The notes under the pieces were generated by a model. That model worked only from the letters and a program-made list of their open reading frames with translations, was not told the origin of the DNA and did not search any database. From NCBI GenBank assembly GCA_016838895.1, contig JAEKNU010000040.1, positions 1 through 39,050 of the forward strand: DNA of 39,050 nt, given 5' to 3'. Positions 17,459-26,595 of the stretch are shown piece by piece; within the stretch, counting starts at the first letter, position 1, and the number at the start of each line of letters is the position of its first letter. Both the position numbers and the translations under genes were made by a program. This DNA comes from Chloroflexota bacterium. GTDB taxonomy: Bacteria > Chloroflexota > Anaerolineae > Anaerolineales > Anaerolineaceae.

Positions 17459-20400
17459 ATGCCAAAAAGAAATGATATTCACACCATTCTGGTACCCGGA
17501 TCAGGGGCAATTGTCATCGGACAGGCAGCCGAATTTGATTATTCCGGCACGCAGGCTGTCAAAGCCTTGCGAGCGCAAGGCTATCGCGTGGTGTTAGTCA
17601 ATGCCAACCCTGCCACCATTATGACCGATCCTGAAATTGCCGATGCAACCTATATTGAGCCATTAACCCCCGAAGCTATGGAAGCCATCATTGCCTATGA
17701 AAAACCGGATGCCATGCTGCCCACGGTCGGCGGCCAAACCGGATTAAACCTGGCATTGGCTCTTTCTGAAAATGGTGTGTTAGAAAAATATAACGTCGAA
17801 CTAATTGGTGCGCCGCTGCCTGCCATTCAAACTGCAGAGGACCGCCATCAGTTTCGCCAGACCATGCAAGTGCACAATATTCCTGTTCCACATGGCGGAC
17901 CAGCCCATTCTACCAAAGAAGCCGAAGATATCGTTGATCAGTGCGGCTATCCCGTACTGGTACGGGCTTCCTTTGCAATGGGAGGTGCGGCGGCGGCCTG
18001 GGTAGAAACACCTCAGGCATTAGCCGAGGCCGTTCGCGCAGCCATCGCTGAATCCCCTATTGAACAAGCCTGGTTGGAGGAATCCGTTGCCGGTTGGAAA
18101 GAGTATGAACTGGAAGTCATGTGCGATAAAGCAGGTAATTTTGTAGTCGTCTGTTCGATTGAAAACCTGGATCCCATGGGGGTGCACACCGGAGACAGTA
18201 TCACCGTGGCACCTGCACAAACCCTGACCGATCGCGAGTATCAGATTCTGCGAGATTTAGCGCGCCAGGTAATGGATACAGTGGGTGTACAAACCGGCGG
18301 CGCAAATGTACAGTTTGGTGTGAATCTCGAAAACGGTCGCGTAGTGGTGATTGAGATGAATCCACGTGTTAGTCGTTCATCTGCGCTGGCATCCAAAGCC
18401 ACAGGCTTCCCGATCGCCAAGCTGGCCGCGCTGGTGGCCGTTGGATATACACTGGATGAAATCACCAATGATATTACCCAACAAACCAAAGCAGCCTTTG
18501 AACCATCATTGGATTATGTTGTCGTAAAAATACCACGTTGGGCGTTTGAAAAATTCCCCGGCGTTTCCGAGCAATTAGGACCTCAAATGAAATCCGTCGG
18601 TGAAGCCATGTCGCTGGGGCGTACTTTCCCTGAGGCATTGCAAAAAGCGGTGCATTCATTGGAAATTGGTATTGATGCACTGGATGGCTCTGGTCCTGAT
18701 TATGAAGCACCGCAGACACAGGTAAGCCTGGAAGATTTAAACACTCCGGCACCTGAGCGGCTCTTCCGCGTTTATCGCGCCATTCAACAAGGGTTTCCCT
18801 TAGAAAGCATTGCCCAAATCAGCGGATACGATTTATGGTTTTTATCCCAACTATCAGAGATTGCTGATCTGGAAAACCAGATCAAACATATTGCAGTAAA
18901 CAATCATCAGGAAGCGATATTGCTGGAAGCCAAACAAAATGGTTTCGCTGATACACACCTGGAACGCTTACTGAACAAGCAACCCCATGGAAAACAAAAC
19001 AACGGCTTAACGTTCAGAAACCTTCGTAAAGAACTGGGCATCCAACCTGTATTCTTACGGGTAGATACATGTGCCGCTGAATTTGAAGCACGAACACCAT
19101 ACCTGTACAGCAGCTATGAAACAGAAGATGAAAGTATGCCAACAGACAGGCAGAAGATTATTATTTTAGGGGGTGGTCCCAATAGAATTGGCCAGGGTAT
19201 TGAATTTGATTATTGCTGCTGTCAGGCTTCATATGCCCTGCAGGCGCTGGGGTATGAAACCATCATGGTCAATTGCAACCCGGAAACTGTCTCTACTGAT
19301 TATGATACCGCTGACCGGCTCTATTTTGAACCACTTACGCTTGAACATGTGCTAAATATTGTCGAGTTGGAAAAACCATTAGGCGTAATCGTGCAGTATG
19401 GCGGCCAAACGCCGCTCAATCTGGCAGCCGGCCTGGAAGCCGCCGGTGTCAACATCCTGGGTACCTCACCGCACGCCATTCAACTCTCGGAAGACCGTGA
19501 GGATTTTGCCAAATTGTTGGCGAAGATGGATATTCCCCAACCGGAAAACGGGATCGCCCGATCCCTTGAGGAAGCCAGAAAAGTAGCTCACCGTATTGGT
19601 TACCCTGTTTTGGTCAGGCCATCTTTTGTGCTGGGCGGGCGTGCCATGGCCCTGGTTGAAAAAGAAGAAAATCTGACCGGTTATATTTCCAATGCCATGG
19701 AAGCAGCGCCTGGTCAGCCCATCTTGATTGACAAGTTCATGGAAGATGCCTTCGAAATTGACGTGGATGCCCTCTGCGATGGCGAAAAAGTTGTCATTGG
19801 AGCAATCATGCAGCATATTGAAGAAGCCGGCGTTCATTCCGGGGATGCAGCTTGTGTGTTACCCCCATACAAAGTAAGCGCCTACCATCAAAATATCATG
19901 CGTGAATATACCGAGCGCCTGGGTTTGGCACTGGGTGTAAAAGGCCTGATGAATGTACAGTTTGCCATGCGTGATGAAATCGTATGCGTACTGGAAGTCA
20001 ATCCACGCGCCTCCCGCACAGTACCCTATGCCAGTAAGGCAACCGGTTTGAATCTGGCCTATGCCGCAGCGCAATTGATGGTTGGCAAAACGTTAGCAGA
20101 CCTGAATATTCTGGAAGAACCACGTGTAGATGGTTTCTTCATTAAAGAAGCTGTACTGCCATTCAAAAAATTGCCCGGATCCAGTATTCTCCTGGGCCCG
20201 GAAATGCATTCTACCGGTGAGGTTATGGGGCACGCCTCCCATTTCGGGCACGCCTTTGCCAAATCTCAAATTGCAGCTGGCACGCCCCTACCCCAATCCG
20301 GGGCAGTCCTGATCAGTGTCAACGATTATGATAAAAGTGCAGCTTTAAAATTTGCCCGCGATCTGCATCGCATGGGTTTTGAACTGTACGCCACAACAGG

Positions 20401-20707
20401 CACAGCAGAATTTATCAAACGTGTTGATATACCCGTACAAAGCATCAACAAATTTGCAGAAGGATCGCCACATACGGTTGATTTGATCCGTGAGGGAAAA
20501 ATAAAACTGATACTGAATACCCCATTAGGCCCCAATGCACACAGTGATGGCGCCGAAATTCGTATCGCAGCCGTTACAATGAACGTACCGCTATTAACCA
20601 CCCTCTCTGCTGCCGCAGCTGCCGTAGCGGCTATTCAGGCCATTCGTAAAAATGAATTACACTATCGCAGCTTGCAGGAGCACTTTGCATCAACGCTTGT
20701 TAAATAA
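17459..20707 (+). CDS. carB: Carbamoyl-phosphate synthase large subunit
   Basis: 1082 aa, the full family length, with two homologous ATP-grasp halves, an oligomerisation domain between them and a C-terminal MGS-like allosteric domain (from about 940; [23 protein letters not shown]). The first half carries [19 protein letters not shown] and [12 protein letters not shown]; the second carries [28 protein letters not shown] and [11 protein letters not shown]. One oddity: the glycine-rich ATP loop of the first half, usually MGGxGGG, reads MGGAAAAW (residues 174-181), and the preceding Pro is Ala (VRASF). The second half has the normal [11 protein letters not shown]. carA ends two bases before the start, so the pair is one operon. 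Confidence 0.97.
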   Translation: MPKRNDIHTILVPGSGAIVIGQAAEFDYSGTQAVKALRAQGYRVVLVNANPATIMTDPEIADATYIEPLTPEAMEAIIAYEKPDAMLPTVGGQTGLNLALALSENGVLEKYNVELIGAPLPAIQTAEDRHQFRQTMQVHNIPVPHGGPAHSTKEAEDIVDQCGYPVLVRASFAMGGAAAAWVETPQALAEAVRAAIAESPIEQAWLEESVAGWKEYELEVMCDKAGNFVVVCSIENLDPMGVHTGDSITVAPAQTLTDREYQILRDLARQVMDTVGVQTGGANVQFGVNLENGRVVVIEMNPRVSRSSALASKATGFPIAKLAALVAVGYTLDEITNDITQQTKAAFEPSLDYVVVKIPRWAFEKFPGVSEQLGPQMKSVGEAMSLGRTFPEALQKAVHSLEIGIDALDGSGPDYEAPQTQVSLEDLNTPAPERLFRVYRAIQQGFPLESIAQISGYDLWFLSQLSEIADLENQIKHIAVNNHQEAILLEAKQNGFADTHLERLLNKQPHGKQNNGLTFRNLRKELGIQPVFLRVDTCAAEFEARTPYLYSSYETEDESMPTDRQKIIILGGGPNRIGQGIEFDYCCCQASYALQALGYETIMVNCNPETVSTDYDTADRLYFEPLTLEHVLNIVELEKPLGVIVQYGGQTPLNLAAGLEAAGVNILGTSPHAIQLSEDREDFAKLLAKMDIPQPENGIARSLEEARKVAHRIGYPVLVRPSFVLGGRAMALVEKEENLTGYISNAMEAAPGQPILIDKFMEDAFEIDVDALCDGEKVVIGAIMQHIEEAGVHSGDAACVLPPYKVSAYHQNIMREYTERLGLALGVKGLMNVQFAMRDEIVCVLEVNPRASRTVPYASKATGLNLAYAAAQLMVGKTLADLNILEEPRVDGFFIKEAVLPFKKLPGSSILLGPEMHSTGEVMGHASHFGHAFAKSQIAAGTPLPQSGAVLISVNDYDKSAALKFARDLHRMGFELYATTGTAEFIKRVDIPVQSINKFAEGSPHTVDLIREGKIKLILNTPLGPNAHSDGAEIRIAAVTMNVPLLTTLSAAAAAVAAIQAIRKNELHYRSLQEHFASTLVK

Positions 20708-20711
20708 AAAA

Positions 20712-20741
20712 CAACAGGCTCCAATTACATGGAGCCTGTTG
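20712..20741. terminator. Terminator hairpin between carB and the first ArsR-rhodanese gene
   Basis: CAACAGGCTCCA pairs perfectly with TGGAGCCTGTTG (12 bp) around ATTACA. On the minus strand it is followed by TTTTTTATTT, so it terminates the convergent regulator gene. It follows carB by only four bases and probably ends that operon too. Confidence 0.85.
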
Positions 20742-20766
20742 GAACGCTAATAATTCATACGTTGTC

Positions 20767-21444
20767 TTATGATGCGAAAGACTCTGTAGTTTTTCCAAGA
20801 AATTTCCAGCGCGAAAATCCGTATTCCAAACGATAAACATCATAATCCTTAGTTTGCAGGAATCTGGCAGCCTCGTCTGAAAGTCTGCTGTAATAGTCTC
20901 TACAATAAACCACAATTGTTTTGTCTTTCTCTAATTGAGTATAGGTTTGCTCTAAATTATCTAATGGTATAGAAACAGCACCAGTAATGTGATCGGTTTT
21001 ATATTCTGATTGCGGCCGTACATCAAGTATAACCAACTGAGGATTATCCAGCTCTTCTTCCAATTCATCAATCGATTTGACTTTTAAATCTGATCGTGAA
21101 AGAATCAACTCATCCACAATACGATCCACCTCTGCCAAACGAACCTGAGCCAGGTCTTGTACTGCCTGCACCAGATTGAATACCATTGGTGCTGATAATC
21201 GATAATATATTTCAACGCCTGCTCTGCGAATCAGAACCAGCCTTGAGGAACGTAAATGTTGTAAATGCTGTGATGTGTTTGCCGTTGTCATATGTGTTTC
21301 ACGTGCTAATTGATCAACGCTGTGTTCCCCTTGAGATAATATGCTTAGAAGCTCAAAGCGATGGGCATTTCCCAGCGCCTTGCAAATTCTGGCGAATTGT
21401 TCATATAAATCATCTTTTAATTGCCTGGGGGCTTGAGTTATCAT
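20767..21444 (-). CDS. ArsR-family regulator fused to a rhodanese domain (copy 1)
   Basis: 225 aa. The winged-helix ArsR domain (about 10-100; SVDQLARETHMTTANTSQHLQHLRSSRLV) carries no ELCVCDL-type metal site. The linker helix (101-115) leads to a rhodanese domain (about 123-217) whose active-site loop starts with Cys181 (VVYCRDYYSRLSDEA). Only two cysteines exist, Cys21 at the start of the DNA-binding domain and Cys181; both are also in the second copy. Such fusions are thought to sense persulfide or oxidised sulfur; that is family-based inference. AAGGA lies 6 bases upstream. A 22-bp palindrome-like operator sits 15 bases before the start, suggesting autoregulation and control of the divergent substrate-binding gene. 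Confidence 0.9.
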   Translation of the reverse strand: MITQAPRQLKDDLYEQFARICKALGNAHRFELLSILSQGEHSVDQLARETHMTTANTSQHLQHLRSSRLVLIRRAGVEIYYRLSAPMVFNLVQAVQDLAQVRLAEVDRIVDELILSRSDLKVKSIDELEEELDNPQLVILDVRPQSEYKTDHITGAVSIPLDNLEQTYTQLEKDKTIVVYCRDYYSRLSDEAARFLQTKDYDVYRLEYGFSRWKFLGKTTESFAS

Positions 21445-21458
21445 TTATTCCTTATGTT

Positions 21459-21480
21459 TATTCTATCGTTTTATTGAATA
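21459..21480. promoter_or_regulatory. Putative ArsR-rhodanese operator 1
   Basis: A 22-base element with the half-sites TATTC and GAATA (right part TATTGAATA). It has the same length and right half as the operator before the second regulator copy (23814-23835). It lies 15 bases upstream of the regulator ATG and about 36 bases upstream of the divergent -10, so binding could control both directions. Confidence 0.6.
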
Positions 21481-21515
21481 CTTGTTTTATTATTATATAA
21501 CTATTTCGATAAATA

Positions 21516-21524
21516 TGGTATACT
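21516..21524 (+). promoter_or_regulatory. Extended -10 promoter for binding protein 1
   Basis: TGGTATACT is an extended -10 (TGn plus TATACT). The transcript would start near 21531 and carry a leader of about 340 nt. It lies just downstream of the putative ArsR operator. Confidence 0.5.
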
Positions 21525-21828
21525 GCATTATAGATTTCAGTATTCTTTCAGGAAAGTAACGGGAATCTTACCTAATCAGCACACAAAGCTGGTTGTCCAA
21601 ATCAGATATAAATCAATTTAGTTGTTTATGTCTGCCAAAACAATGATACATTTTGTGGTTTGTTTATCACAATGCATCATATAACAATAAAAAATCCGAT
21701 TCCCATCATATAAAGTTTTATATCCGCATATTTACCATGATTTTGATTTGCCCAAAGTTTGCAATAACCTGCAGTCAGATCATTCAACGCGGGAAATGGG
21801 TAATTTTAAAGTTTTTTTGTATTCACCC

Positions 21829-21853
21829 ATCACTTGATCAGTAATCAAGTGAT
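21829..21853 (+). promoter_or_regulatory. Leader hairpin before the binding-protein 1 ribosome-binding site
   Basis: ATCACTTGAT and ATCAAGTGAT form a perfect 10-bp stem with loop CAGTA, ending four bases before AAAAGGAG. The upstream ATGGGT (near 21816) can pair with ACCCAT (21825-21830), which overlaps the left arm, so an alternative fold is possible. It may stabilise the mRNA or tune translation. Confidence 0.5.
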
Positions 21854-21869
21854 TTAAAAGGAGAAGTTT

Positions 21870-23000
21870 ATGTTTAGTAAAAAACCTATGATCGTTGTAA
21901 GTTTGATAATTGCCCTTTCATTAATTTTGGGCGCTTGTCAACCTGCTGCAGTTCCTGCTACTGAGGAACCAGCCATTGAAGAGGTTGCTGTAGAAGAGCC
22001 TGTTGAAGAAGAAGCCATGGAAGAAATGGAAAAGGCGCCTATCAAATTTATTGATACCATGTTCCAGTCTTTATGGATTAACAATGCCATCGCCATGTAT
22101 ATTACAGAGGAAGGATATGGCTACCCTGTAGAATCAATAGAAATGACTACTGTTGTCGCCCAACAGTCAATAGAAGTCGGCGACATGGATGTATTCATGG
22201 AAAACTGGATTAACAACTATCCGGAATGGCACGAAAAAGTGACATCTGAAGGTACCGTAATCGATTTAGGAAACGTCTATGATAAATCAACACAGGGTTG
22301 GTATGTGCCCCGATATGTCATCGAAGGTGATGCAGAACGCGGTATTGAACCAATGGCCCCTGACTTAAAATCAATTGATGATTTAGTCAACTACAAAGAA
22401 CTATTTGCCGATCCTGAAGATCCCGATAAAGGTTTGCTGGTTAATTGTATTATCGGATGGCAATGCCAATCCATTAATCAGGTAAAAGTTCATGCCTATG
22501 GCCTGCAAGATGATTTCAACTTACTTGAGCCTGGTGCTGCCGCCGCCCTGGATGCCGCAATCGCCGGCGCATACAAGAAAGGCGATCCCATTTTGTCATA
22601 CTATTGGGAACCAACCTGGTTAATTGGCCTTTATGACATGGTTCAGATCGAAGAACCTACCTATTCTGATGAATGCTGGGCTGAAATGATTAAAGTACAT
22701 GAGGGTGAAGTAGACCTGGAAGATACCCCCGCTGAAGCAGGTTGTGCCTATGAATCAGTAGGTATCCCGAAAAGTGTTCACGCCAGTTTGGCTGAACGTG
22801 CACCTGAAATCACCGCATTCCTTGAGAAAATGAATGTAGGTACAGATGCATTGAACAAGACTGCTGCATATATGACTTCAGAAGAATCCTCTGCAGAAGA
22901 AGCTGCCATTTGGTATCTAAATACCTATCCAGAAAAATGGAACACCTGGGTGACCGAAGAAGCCAAGGCCAACATTGAATCAGCTCTGGCTGCTGAATAG
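21870..23000 (+). CDS. OpuAC-type substrate-binding lipoprotein 1 (betaine-like ABC importer)
   Basis: 376-aa solute-binding lipoprotein. The signal peptide ends in the lipobox LGAC (Cys23), followed by an acidic Glu/Pro-rich tether (about 30-60) and an OpuAC-like binding fold (about 62-376; FIDTMFQSLWINNAIAMYI, WVPRYVI-like WYVPRYVI, SYYWEPTWLIGLYDMV). The aromatic motifs suit a cation-pi cage for quaternary ammonium or sulfonium groups. Four extra cysteines (NCIIGWQC, ECW, GCAYE) are conserved in the paralogue at 25447 and could form disulfides. AAAAGGAG precedes the ATG. It has no permease or ATPase next to it, so it probably shares those encoded at 24171 and 26641. Confidence 0.88.
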   Translation: MFSKKPMIVVSLIIALSLILGACQPAAVPATEEPAIEEVAVEEPVEEEAMEEMEKAPIKFIDTMFQSLWINNAIAMYITEEGYGYPVESIEMTTVVAQQSIEVGDMDVFMENWINNYPEWHEKVTSEGTVIDLGNVYDKSTQGWYVPRYVIEGDAERGIEPMAPDLKSIDDLVNYKELFADPEDPDKGLLVNCIIGWQCQSINQVKVHAYGLQDDFNLLEPGAAAALDAAIAGAYKKGDPILSYYWEPTWLIGLYDMVQIEEPTYSDECWAEMIKVHEGEVDLEDTPAEAGCAYESVGIPKSVHASLAERAPEITAFLEKMNVGTDALNKTAAYMTSEESSAEEAAIWYLNTYPEKWNTWVTEEAKANIESALAAE

Positions 23001-23062
23001 GCTGTTCAAATATCATAAAATAAGAAACTAGGCACAAAATGTCTACGATTCTGTAATAAACA

Positions 23063-23096
23063 AAAAACTGCCCGCACAACAATGCGGGCAGTTTTT
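23063..23096. terminator. Bidirectional terminator between binding protein 1 and ArsR copy 2
   Basis: AAAAACTGCCCGCA pairs perfectly with TGCGGGCAGTTTTT (14 bp) around CAACAA. T-runs follow on both strands, suiting the convergent genes on either side. Confidence 0.93.
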
Positions 23097-23126
23097 CTAT
23101 TTACAAATCATAAAATACAATAATTT

Positions 23127-23801
23127 TTAGAGCTCCGATTGAATTTCTTTTCCCTGAAATTTCCATTCAGAAAAGCCATTCTCGAGCCTGTACACATCCA
23201 GCCCTTGCTCCCCAAGATATTTTACAGCATGATCAGATAGCGAGCTGTAATAATTCCTGCAATAAACAACAATTTTTTTCCCCGTCGGAATCGTTGAAAT
23301 TTCGGCTTCTAATTGACCAAGCGGTATGCTGATTGCCCCTTCAATATGAGCATATTGATATTCACTATGTGGACGAACATCAATAATTAAAATATTGTTT
23401 GTATGTATTGCCTCTTCCAATTCAGACGTTGGCATCAGCCTGATATCTGCGCGGGCTAATACCAATTCATCAACAATGCGATCAACCTCGGCCAACTGGG
23501 AATTTGCCAAAAACTGTACTGATTGAACCAAATTAAATACCGTTGTGTCCGCCAGCCGATAATATATCTCCACGCCTTTTCTGCGAATTAAAACAAGACG
23601 TGATGATTTCAAATGTTGTAAGTGTTGCGATGTGTTTGCAACTGTCATATTTGTTTCTCTGGCAAGCTGCTCCACGCTGTGTTCTCCCTGAGATAACAAA
23701 CTAATTAATTCAAACCGACGTGCACTGCCTAAAGCCTTGCATATACGGGCAAATTGCTCATAGAGACTGTCGCGTAATTCTCTTTCTGTTTGGAAGTTCA
23801 T
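23127..23801 (-). CDS. ArsR-family regulator fused to a rhodanese domain (copy 2)
   Basis: 224 aa, a close paralogue of the gene at 20767 and colinear with it without gaps. The ArsR winged helix (about 10-100) reads SVEQLARETNMTVANTSQHLQHLKSSRLV. The rhodanese domain (about 123-217) holds Cys181 in VVYCRNYYSSLSDHA. Cys21 and Cys181 are the only cysteines, exactly as in copy 1. The ATG at 23801 is chosen (GAGG 4 bases upstream, alignment with copy 1); a TTG one codon earlier is less likely. The operator palindrome lies 13 bases upstream. The gene is divergent from the ABC transporter operon starting at 24171 and probably regulates it. Confidence 0.9.
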   Translation of the reverse strand: MNFQTERELRDSLYEQFARICKALGSARRFELISLLSQGEHSVEQLARETNMTVANTSQHLQHLKSSRLVLIRRKGVEIYYRLADTTVFNLVQSVQFLANSQLAEVDRIVDELVLARADIRLMPTSELEEAIHTNNILIIDVRPHSEYQYAHIEGAISIPLGQLEAEISTIPTGKKIVVYCRNYYSSLSDHAVKYLGEQGLDVYRLENGFSEWKFQGKEIQSEL

Positions 23802-23813
23802 CAATCCTCTTAC

Positions 23814-23835
23814 TATTCAATAAATATATTGAATA
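23814..23835. promoter_or_regulatory. Putative ArsR-rhodanese operator 2
   Basis: TATTCAATA-AATA-TATTGAATA is a perfect 9-bp inverted repeat with a 4-base spacer. It matches operator 1 in length, left end (TATTC) and right half (TATTGAATA). It is 13 bases upstream of the regulator ATG and 36 bases upstream of the divergent -10. This architecture resembles AT-rich ArsR/BigR-type operators. Confidence 0.75.
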
Positions 23836-23870
23836 TTTATTAGAGTGTTTTATTTTATGGGTGTATATTG

Positions 23871-23879
23871 TGTTATACT
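23871..23879 (+). promoter_or_regulatory. Extended -10 promoter for the ABC transporter operon
   Basis: TGTTATACT is an extended -10 (TGn plus TATACT). The distance from the operator matches that of the first promoter. The transcript would start near 23886 with a leader of about 285 nt. Confidence 0.5.
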
Positions 23880-23933
23880 AGTATTTGAAAACTTAATCGC
23901 CTTATTGTACGATGATCCTATCCTCCAACACAT

Positions 23934-24015
23934 GAGGAATTTATCACTTTTTGAGGATGAACCTAGTCCTCATCTGATAATTCCTCCAAAAATGTGGTTT
24001 TATTTCGGAGGAATT
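23934..24015 (+). promoter_or_regulatory. Leader with mutually exclusive stem-loops (riboswitch-like)
   Basis: Fold 1 pairs 23934-23946 (GAGGAATTTATCA) with 23975-23986 (TGATAATTCCTC, one bulge) and encloses an inner hairpin, TGAGGA 23952-23957 with TCCTCA 23967-23972. Fold 2 pairs AATTCCTCC 23979-23987 with GGAGGAATT 24007-24015, nine perfect base pairs, and uses the same right arm. The two folds exclude each other. The CCTCC segments could also pair with the GGAGG ribosome-binding site at 24161-24165. No known riboswitch class was recognised. Confidence 0.5.
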
Positions 24016-24170
24016 CAGCAAATTGTTTACGCAAATAAATACTTTTTTGTAGTTGCTGTTGGAACATGTGTTTCAAAAAATTTTTATTTAGTTTAACCTA
24101 TTTAATAGAAAATTGCTTGTTTTTTAAGTTTTCCAGATAAAACTGAACCACTGCTTTTACGGAGGCCCCT

Positions 24171-25379
24171 TTGTCTTACATTGAAATTAAAAATTTATAT
24201 AAAATATTTGGCTCTCGCCCACAAGAAGCACTTTCCATGTTGAATAAGGGTGTTTCAAAAAATGAGATCCTCAAAAAAACCAAACATACCATTGGATTAC
24301 AAAATGTTTCTCTCTCCATTGAGAAAGGTGAAACATTTGTTGTCATGGGTTTATCTGGTAGCGGAAAATCAACGTTGGTACGTTGTTTAAATCGTCTGAT
24401 TGAGCCCACATCCGGGGAAATTATAGTGGATGGCAAGGATGTGCTCAAATTCAATAAAGATGAATTAACCAATCATCGACGCCGCACAATGACAATGGTT
24501 TTCCAGCGGTTTGGGTTGCTCCCCCATCGTACTGTATTAGATAACGTTGCATTCGGTTTGGAAATTACCGGCGTTGAAAAAGAAGAACGACTTGAAAAAG
24601 CCAAGCAATGGATCGATACTGTTGGCTTAAAAGGGTACGGTGCAAGTTACCCCAAAAACTTGAGTGGTGGTATGCAGCAGCGTGTTGGCTTAGCACGCGC
24701 CCTGTGTAACGATCCCGACATCCTGTTAATGGATGAACCATTCAGCGCTCTGGATCCACTTATTCGTCGTGAAATGCAAAACGAATTGATCGACCTGGAA
24801 GGGCAAATTCAAAAAACGATCATTTTCATTACCCATGATCTGGATGAAGCTTTACGCCTAGGTGATCGAATTGCGATCCTCAAAGATGGTTTACTTATCC
24901 AAGTGGGCACCCCTGAAGAAATTTTATCAGCCCCGGCGGATGATTATGTTGAAGATTTCACCAAAGATGTTAATCGCATCCGAGTATTAACTGCCAGCAG
25001 TGCAATGATTAAGCCTTATGCGGTTGTCTCTGATCGTAGCGGACCACGTGTAGCGCTTGATATCATGCAGAAGGAAAGCCATTCCAGTGTTTTTGTAGTT
25101 GACCGTGCTGGAAAATTACAAGGCCTGATTACCGCCGATCAGGTTCTTGAAGCCATTAAAAAGAAAATCACCACGCTAAAAGAAATTGAGCTTAATGAAG
25201 TGCCAACAACAACAGAAGAAACCACATTGGACGAACTATTGCCCATAACTACCAGTATTAAATGGCCTGTAGCAGTAATCAATGAGGCAAACACCTTGCT
25301 TGGCATTTTACCGCGCGTTGCAATCTTGGCAGCTCTCGCCGGTGAATCCTCCTATGAAGAAATTTCCTTAGCTGAATAA
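24171..25379 (+). CDS. proV: Betaine/proline-type ABC transporter ATP-binding protein with CBS domains
   Basis: 402 aa, ProV/OpuAA family, the full length. The ABC domain has Walker A GLSGSGKST (60-68), Q-loop Gln112, signature LSGGMQQ (164-170), Walker B ILLMDEP (184-190) and switch His222. Residues about 270-395 form a CBS pair, which in OpuA senses ionic strength or nucleotides. The N-terminal insertion typical of the family (SMLNKGVSKNEILKKT) is present. The start is TTG at 24171, five bases after GGAGG; no ATG fits, and the family N-terminus begins here. It energises import together with the permease at 26641. The solute is not certain: osmoprotectant by family, possibly sulfur-containing by context. 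Confidence 0.93.
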   Translation: MSYIEIKNLYKIFGSRPQEALSMLNKGVSKNEILKKTKHTIGLQNVSLSIEKGETFVVMGLSGSGKSTLVRCLNRLIEPTSGEIIVDGKDVLKFNKDELTNHRRRTMTMVFQRFGLLPHRTVLDNVAFGLEITGVEKEERLEKAKQWIDTVGLKGYGASYPKNLSGGMQQRVGLARALCNDPDILLMDEPFSALDPLIRREMQNELIDLEGQIQKTIIFITHDLDEALRLGDRIAILKDGLLIQVGTPEEILSAPADDYVEDFTKDVNRIRVLTASSAMIKPYAVVSDRSGPRVALDIMQKESHSSVFVVDRAGKLQGLITADQVLEAIKKKITTLKEIELNEVPTTTEETTLDELLPITTSIKWPVAVINEANTLLGILPRVAILAALAGESSYEEISLAE

Positions 25380-25383
25380 TATT

Positions 25384-25424
25384 GCGCTTCACCAGGAACA
25401 CAATCGATAAGTTCCAACAAGCGT
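25384..25424 (+). promoter_or_regulatory. Intercistronic hairpin between ATPase and binding protein 2
   Basis: GCGCTT (25384-25389) pairs with AAGCGT (25419-25424, one G-U) and GGAAC (25395-25399) with GTTCC (25411-25415), giving an interrupted 11-bp stem. It lies in the 67-base gap before the binding-protein gene and could shield or process the mRNA. Confidence 0.4.
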
Positions 25425-25446
25425 TATGCGATAAAAGGAGAAAAGA

Positions 25447-26562
25447 ATGTTCAAAAATAGAAGTTTATTAATTATCAGTATAATAATGGTTTTATCCCTG
25501 ATTTTGGGTGCCTGCCAGCCTGCTGCAGAATCATCAGCAATCGAGGAAGTTGCAAATGAAGAGTCAATTGCAGCTGAAGAAGTTATGGCAGAAAAAGAAG
25601 TTGTCAAATTTGCTGATACCATGTGGCAGACACTTTGGATTGAAAATGCCATCGCCATGTATATCACCGAAAATGGATATGGCTATCCAGTCGAATCAGT
25701 TGAAATGACTACACCGGTTTATCAGCAAGCGATTGTTGATGGTGATGTTGATGTGATGATGGAAAACTGGATCGGAAACATGGTGGATTGGTGGGATGCA
25801 GAAACTACTGCCGGTACCATCCTTGATTTAGGAAATACGTTTGATAAATCAACCCAGGGATGGTATGTGCCCCGTTACGTCATCGATGGCGATGCCGAAC
25901 GCGGTATTGAACCGTTGGCTCCTGATTTGAAATCAGTTCTTGATTTACCCCAATATAAAGATGTATTCGCTGACCCTGAAAACCCTGATAAAGGTTTAAT
26001 CGTGAATTGTATTATCGGTTGGGATTGTGCTGAAGTAAACCGTGTTAAATTATACGCGTACGGATTACAGGATGATTACAACTTCATGGAACCTGGCGCA
26101 TCCGCAGCATTGGATGCTGCTATTGCTGGTGCAGTCAAAAAAGGTGAACCCGTATTGAGCTACTACTGGGAACCTACCTGGTTATTAGGTTTGTACGACA
26201 TGGTTCAACTTGAAGAGCCGGAATACACTGATGAATGTTGGGCACTTAACACTGCTGCAAAAGTAGGTGAAATTGAATTAGAAGCCGTAACGGCCGATGC
26301 AGGTTGTGCATATGAAACTGTTGGTATCCCCAAAAGTGTAACAGCTAGCCTGGCCGACCGTGCTCCTGAATTGGTCGAATTCCTCAGCAAAATGAATGTT
26401 GGAACCAACGAATTAAATAAAACCGCTGCTTACATGGAATCAGAAGGAACCTCTGCAGAAGAAGCAGCTCTCTATTATTTGAATGAATTCCCTGAAAAAT
26501 GGCAATCCTGGGTAGCCGAAGATGTCAAAGCCAATATTGAAGCAGCTATAGCTGCTGAATAA
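25447..26562 (+). CDS. OpuAC-type substrate-binding lipoprotein 2
   Basis: 371-aa solute-binding lipoprotein, closely related to the product of 21870. The lipobox is LGAC (Cys23), with an acidic tether (about 28-55) and an OpuAC-like fold (FADTMWQTLWIENAIAMYI, STQGWYVPRYVI, SYYWEPTWLLGLYDMV). The extra cysteines NCIIGWDC, ECW and GCAYE are kept. It differs from copy 1 mainly in the tether and in scattered surface positions, so the two may differ in affinity or in closely related ligands. AAAAGGAG lies 5 bases upstream. It is the middle gene of an ATPase-binding protein-permease operon. Confidence 0.9.
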   Translation: MFKNRSLLIISIIMVLSLILGACQPAAESSAIEEVANEESIAAEEVMAEKEVVKFADTMWQTLWIENAIAMYITENGYGYPVESVEMTTPVYQQAIVDGDVDVMMENWIGNMVDWWDAETTAGTILDLGNTFDKSTQGWYVPRYVIDGDAERGIEPLAPDLKSVLDLPQYKDVFADPENPDKGLIVNCIIGWDCAEVNRVKLYAYGLQDDYNFMEPGASAALDAAIAGAVKKGEPVLSYYWEPTWLLGLYDMVQLEEPEYTDECWALNTAAKVGEIELEAVTADAGCAYETVGIPKSVTASLADRAPELVEFLSKMNVGTNELNKTAAYMESEGTSAEEAALYYLNEFPEKWQSWVAEDVKANIEAAIAAE

Positions 26563-26595
26563 AAAACATTATTACTATGACTTAACAAAAAATAT

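Larger units (their letters stand above)
21445..21869. other. Divergent regulatory region, ArsR copy 1 / binding protein 1
   Basis: 425 bases without a gene. It contains the operator (21459-21480), an extended -10 for the rightward gene (21516-21524), a leader of about 340 nt and, immediately before the ribosome-binding site, a perfect 10-bp hairpin (21829-21853). No known riboswitch was recognised in the leader. Confidence 0.5.
23805..24170. other. Divergent regulatory region and structured leader, ArsR copy 2 / ProV-like gene
   Basis: 366 bases without a convincing gene. From left to right: the operator palindrome (23814-23835), an extended -10 (23871-23879), a structured leader with competing stems (23934-24015), an AT-rich stretch and a strong GGAGG before the TTG start at 24171. 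An ORF over this region (23845-24096) lacks a ribosome-binding site and shows no protein-like pattern. Confidence 0.5.

Noticed and set aside
23845..24096. 83-aa ORF in the leader of the ProV-like gene
   Set aside because: It has no Shine-Dalgarno and overlaps the palindromic stems, which explain the sequence better.
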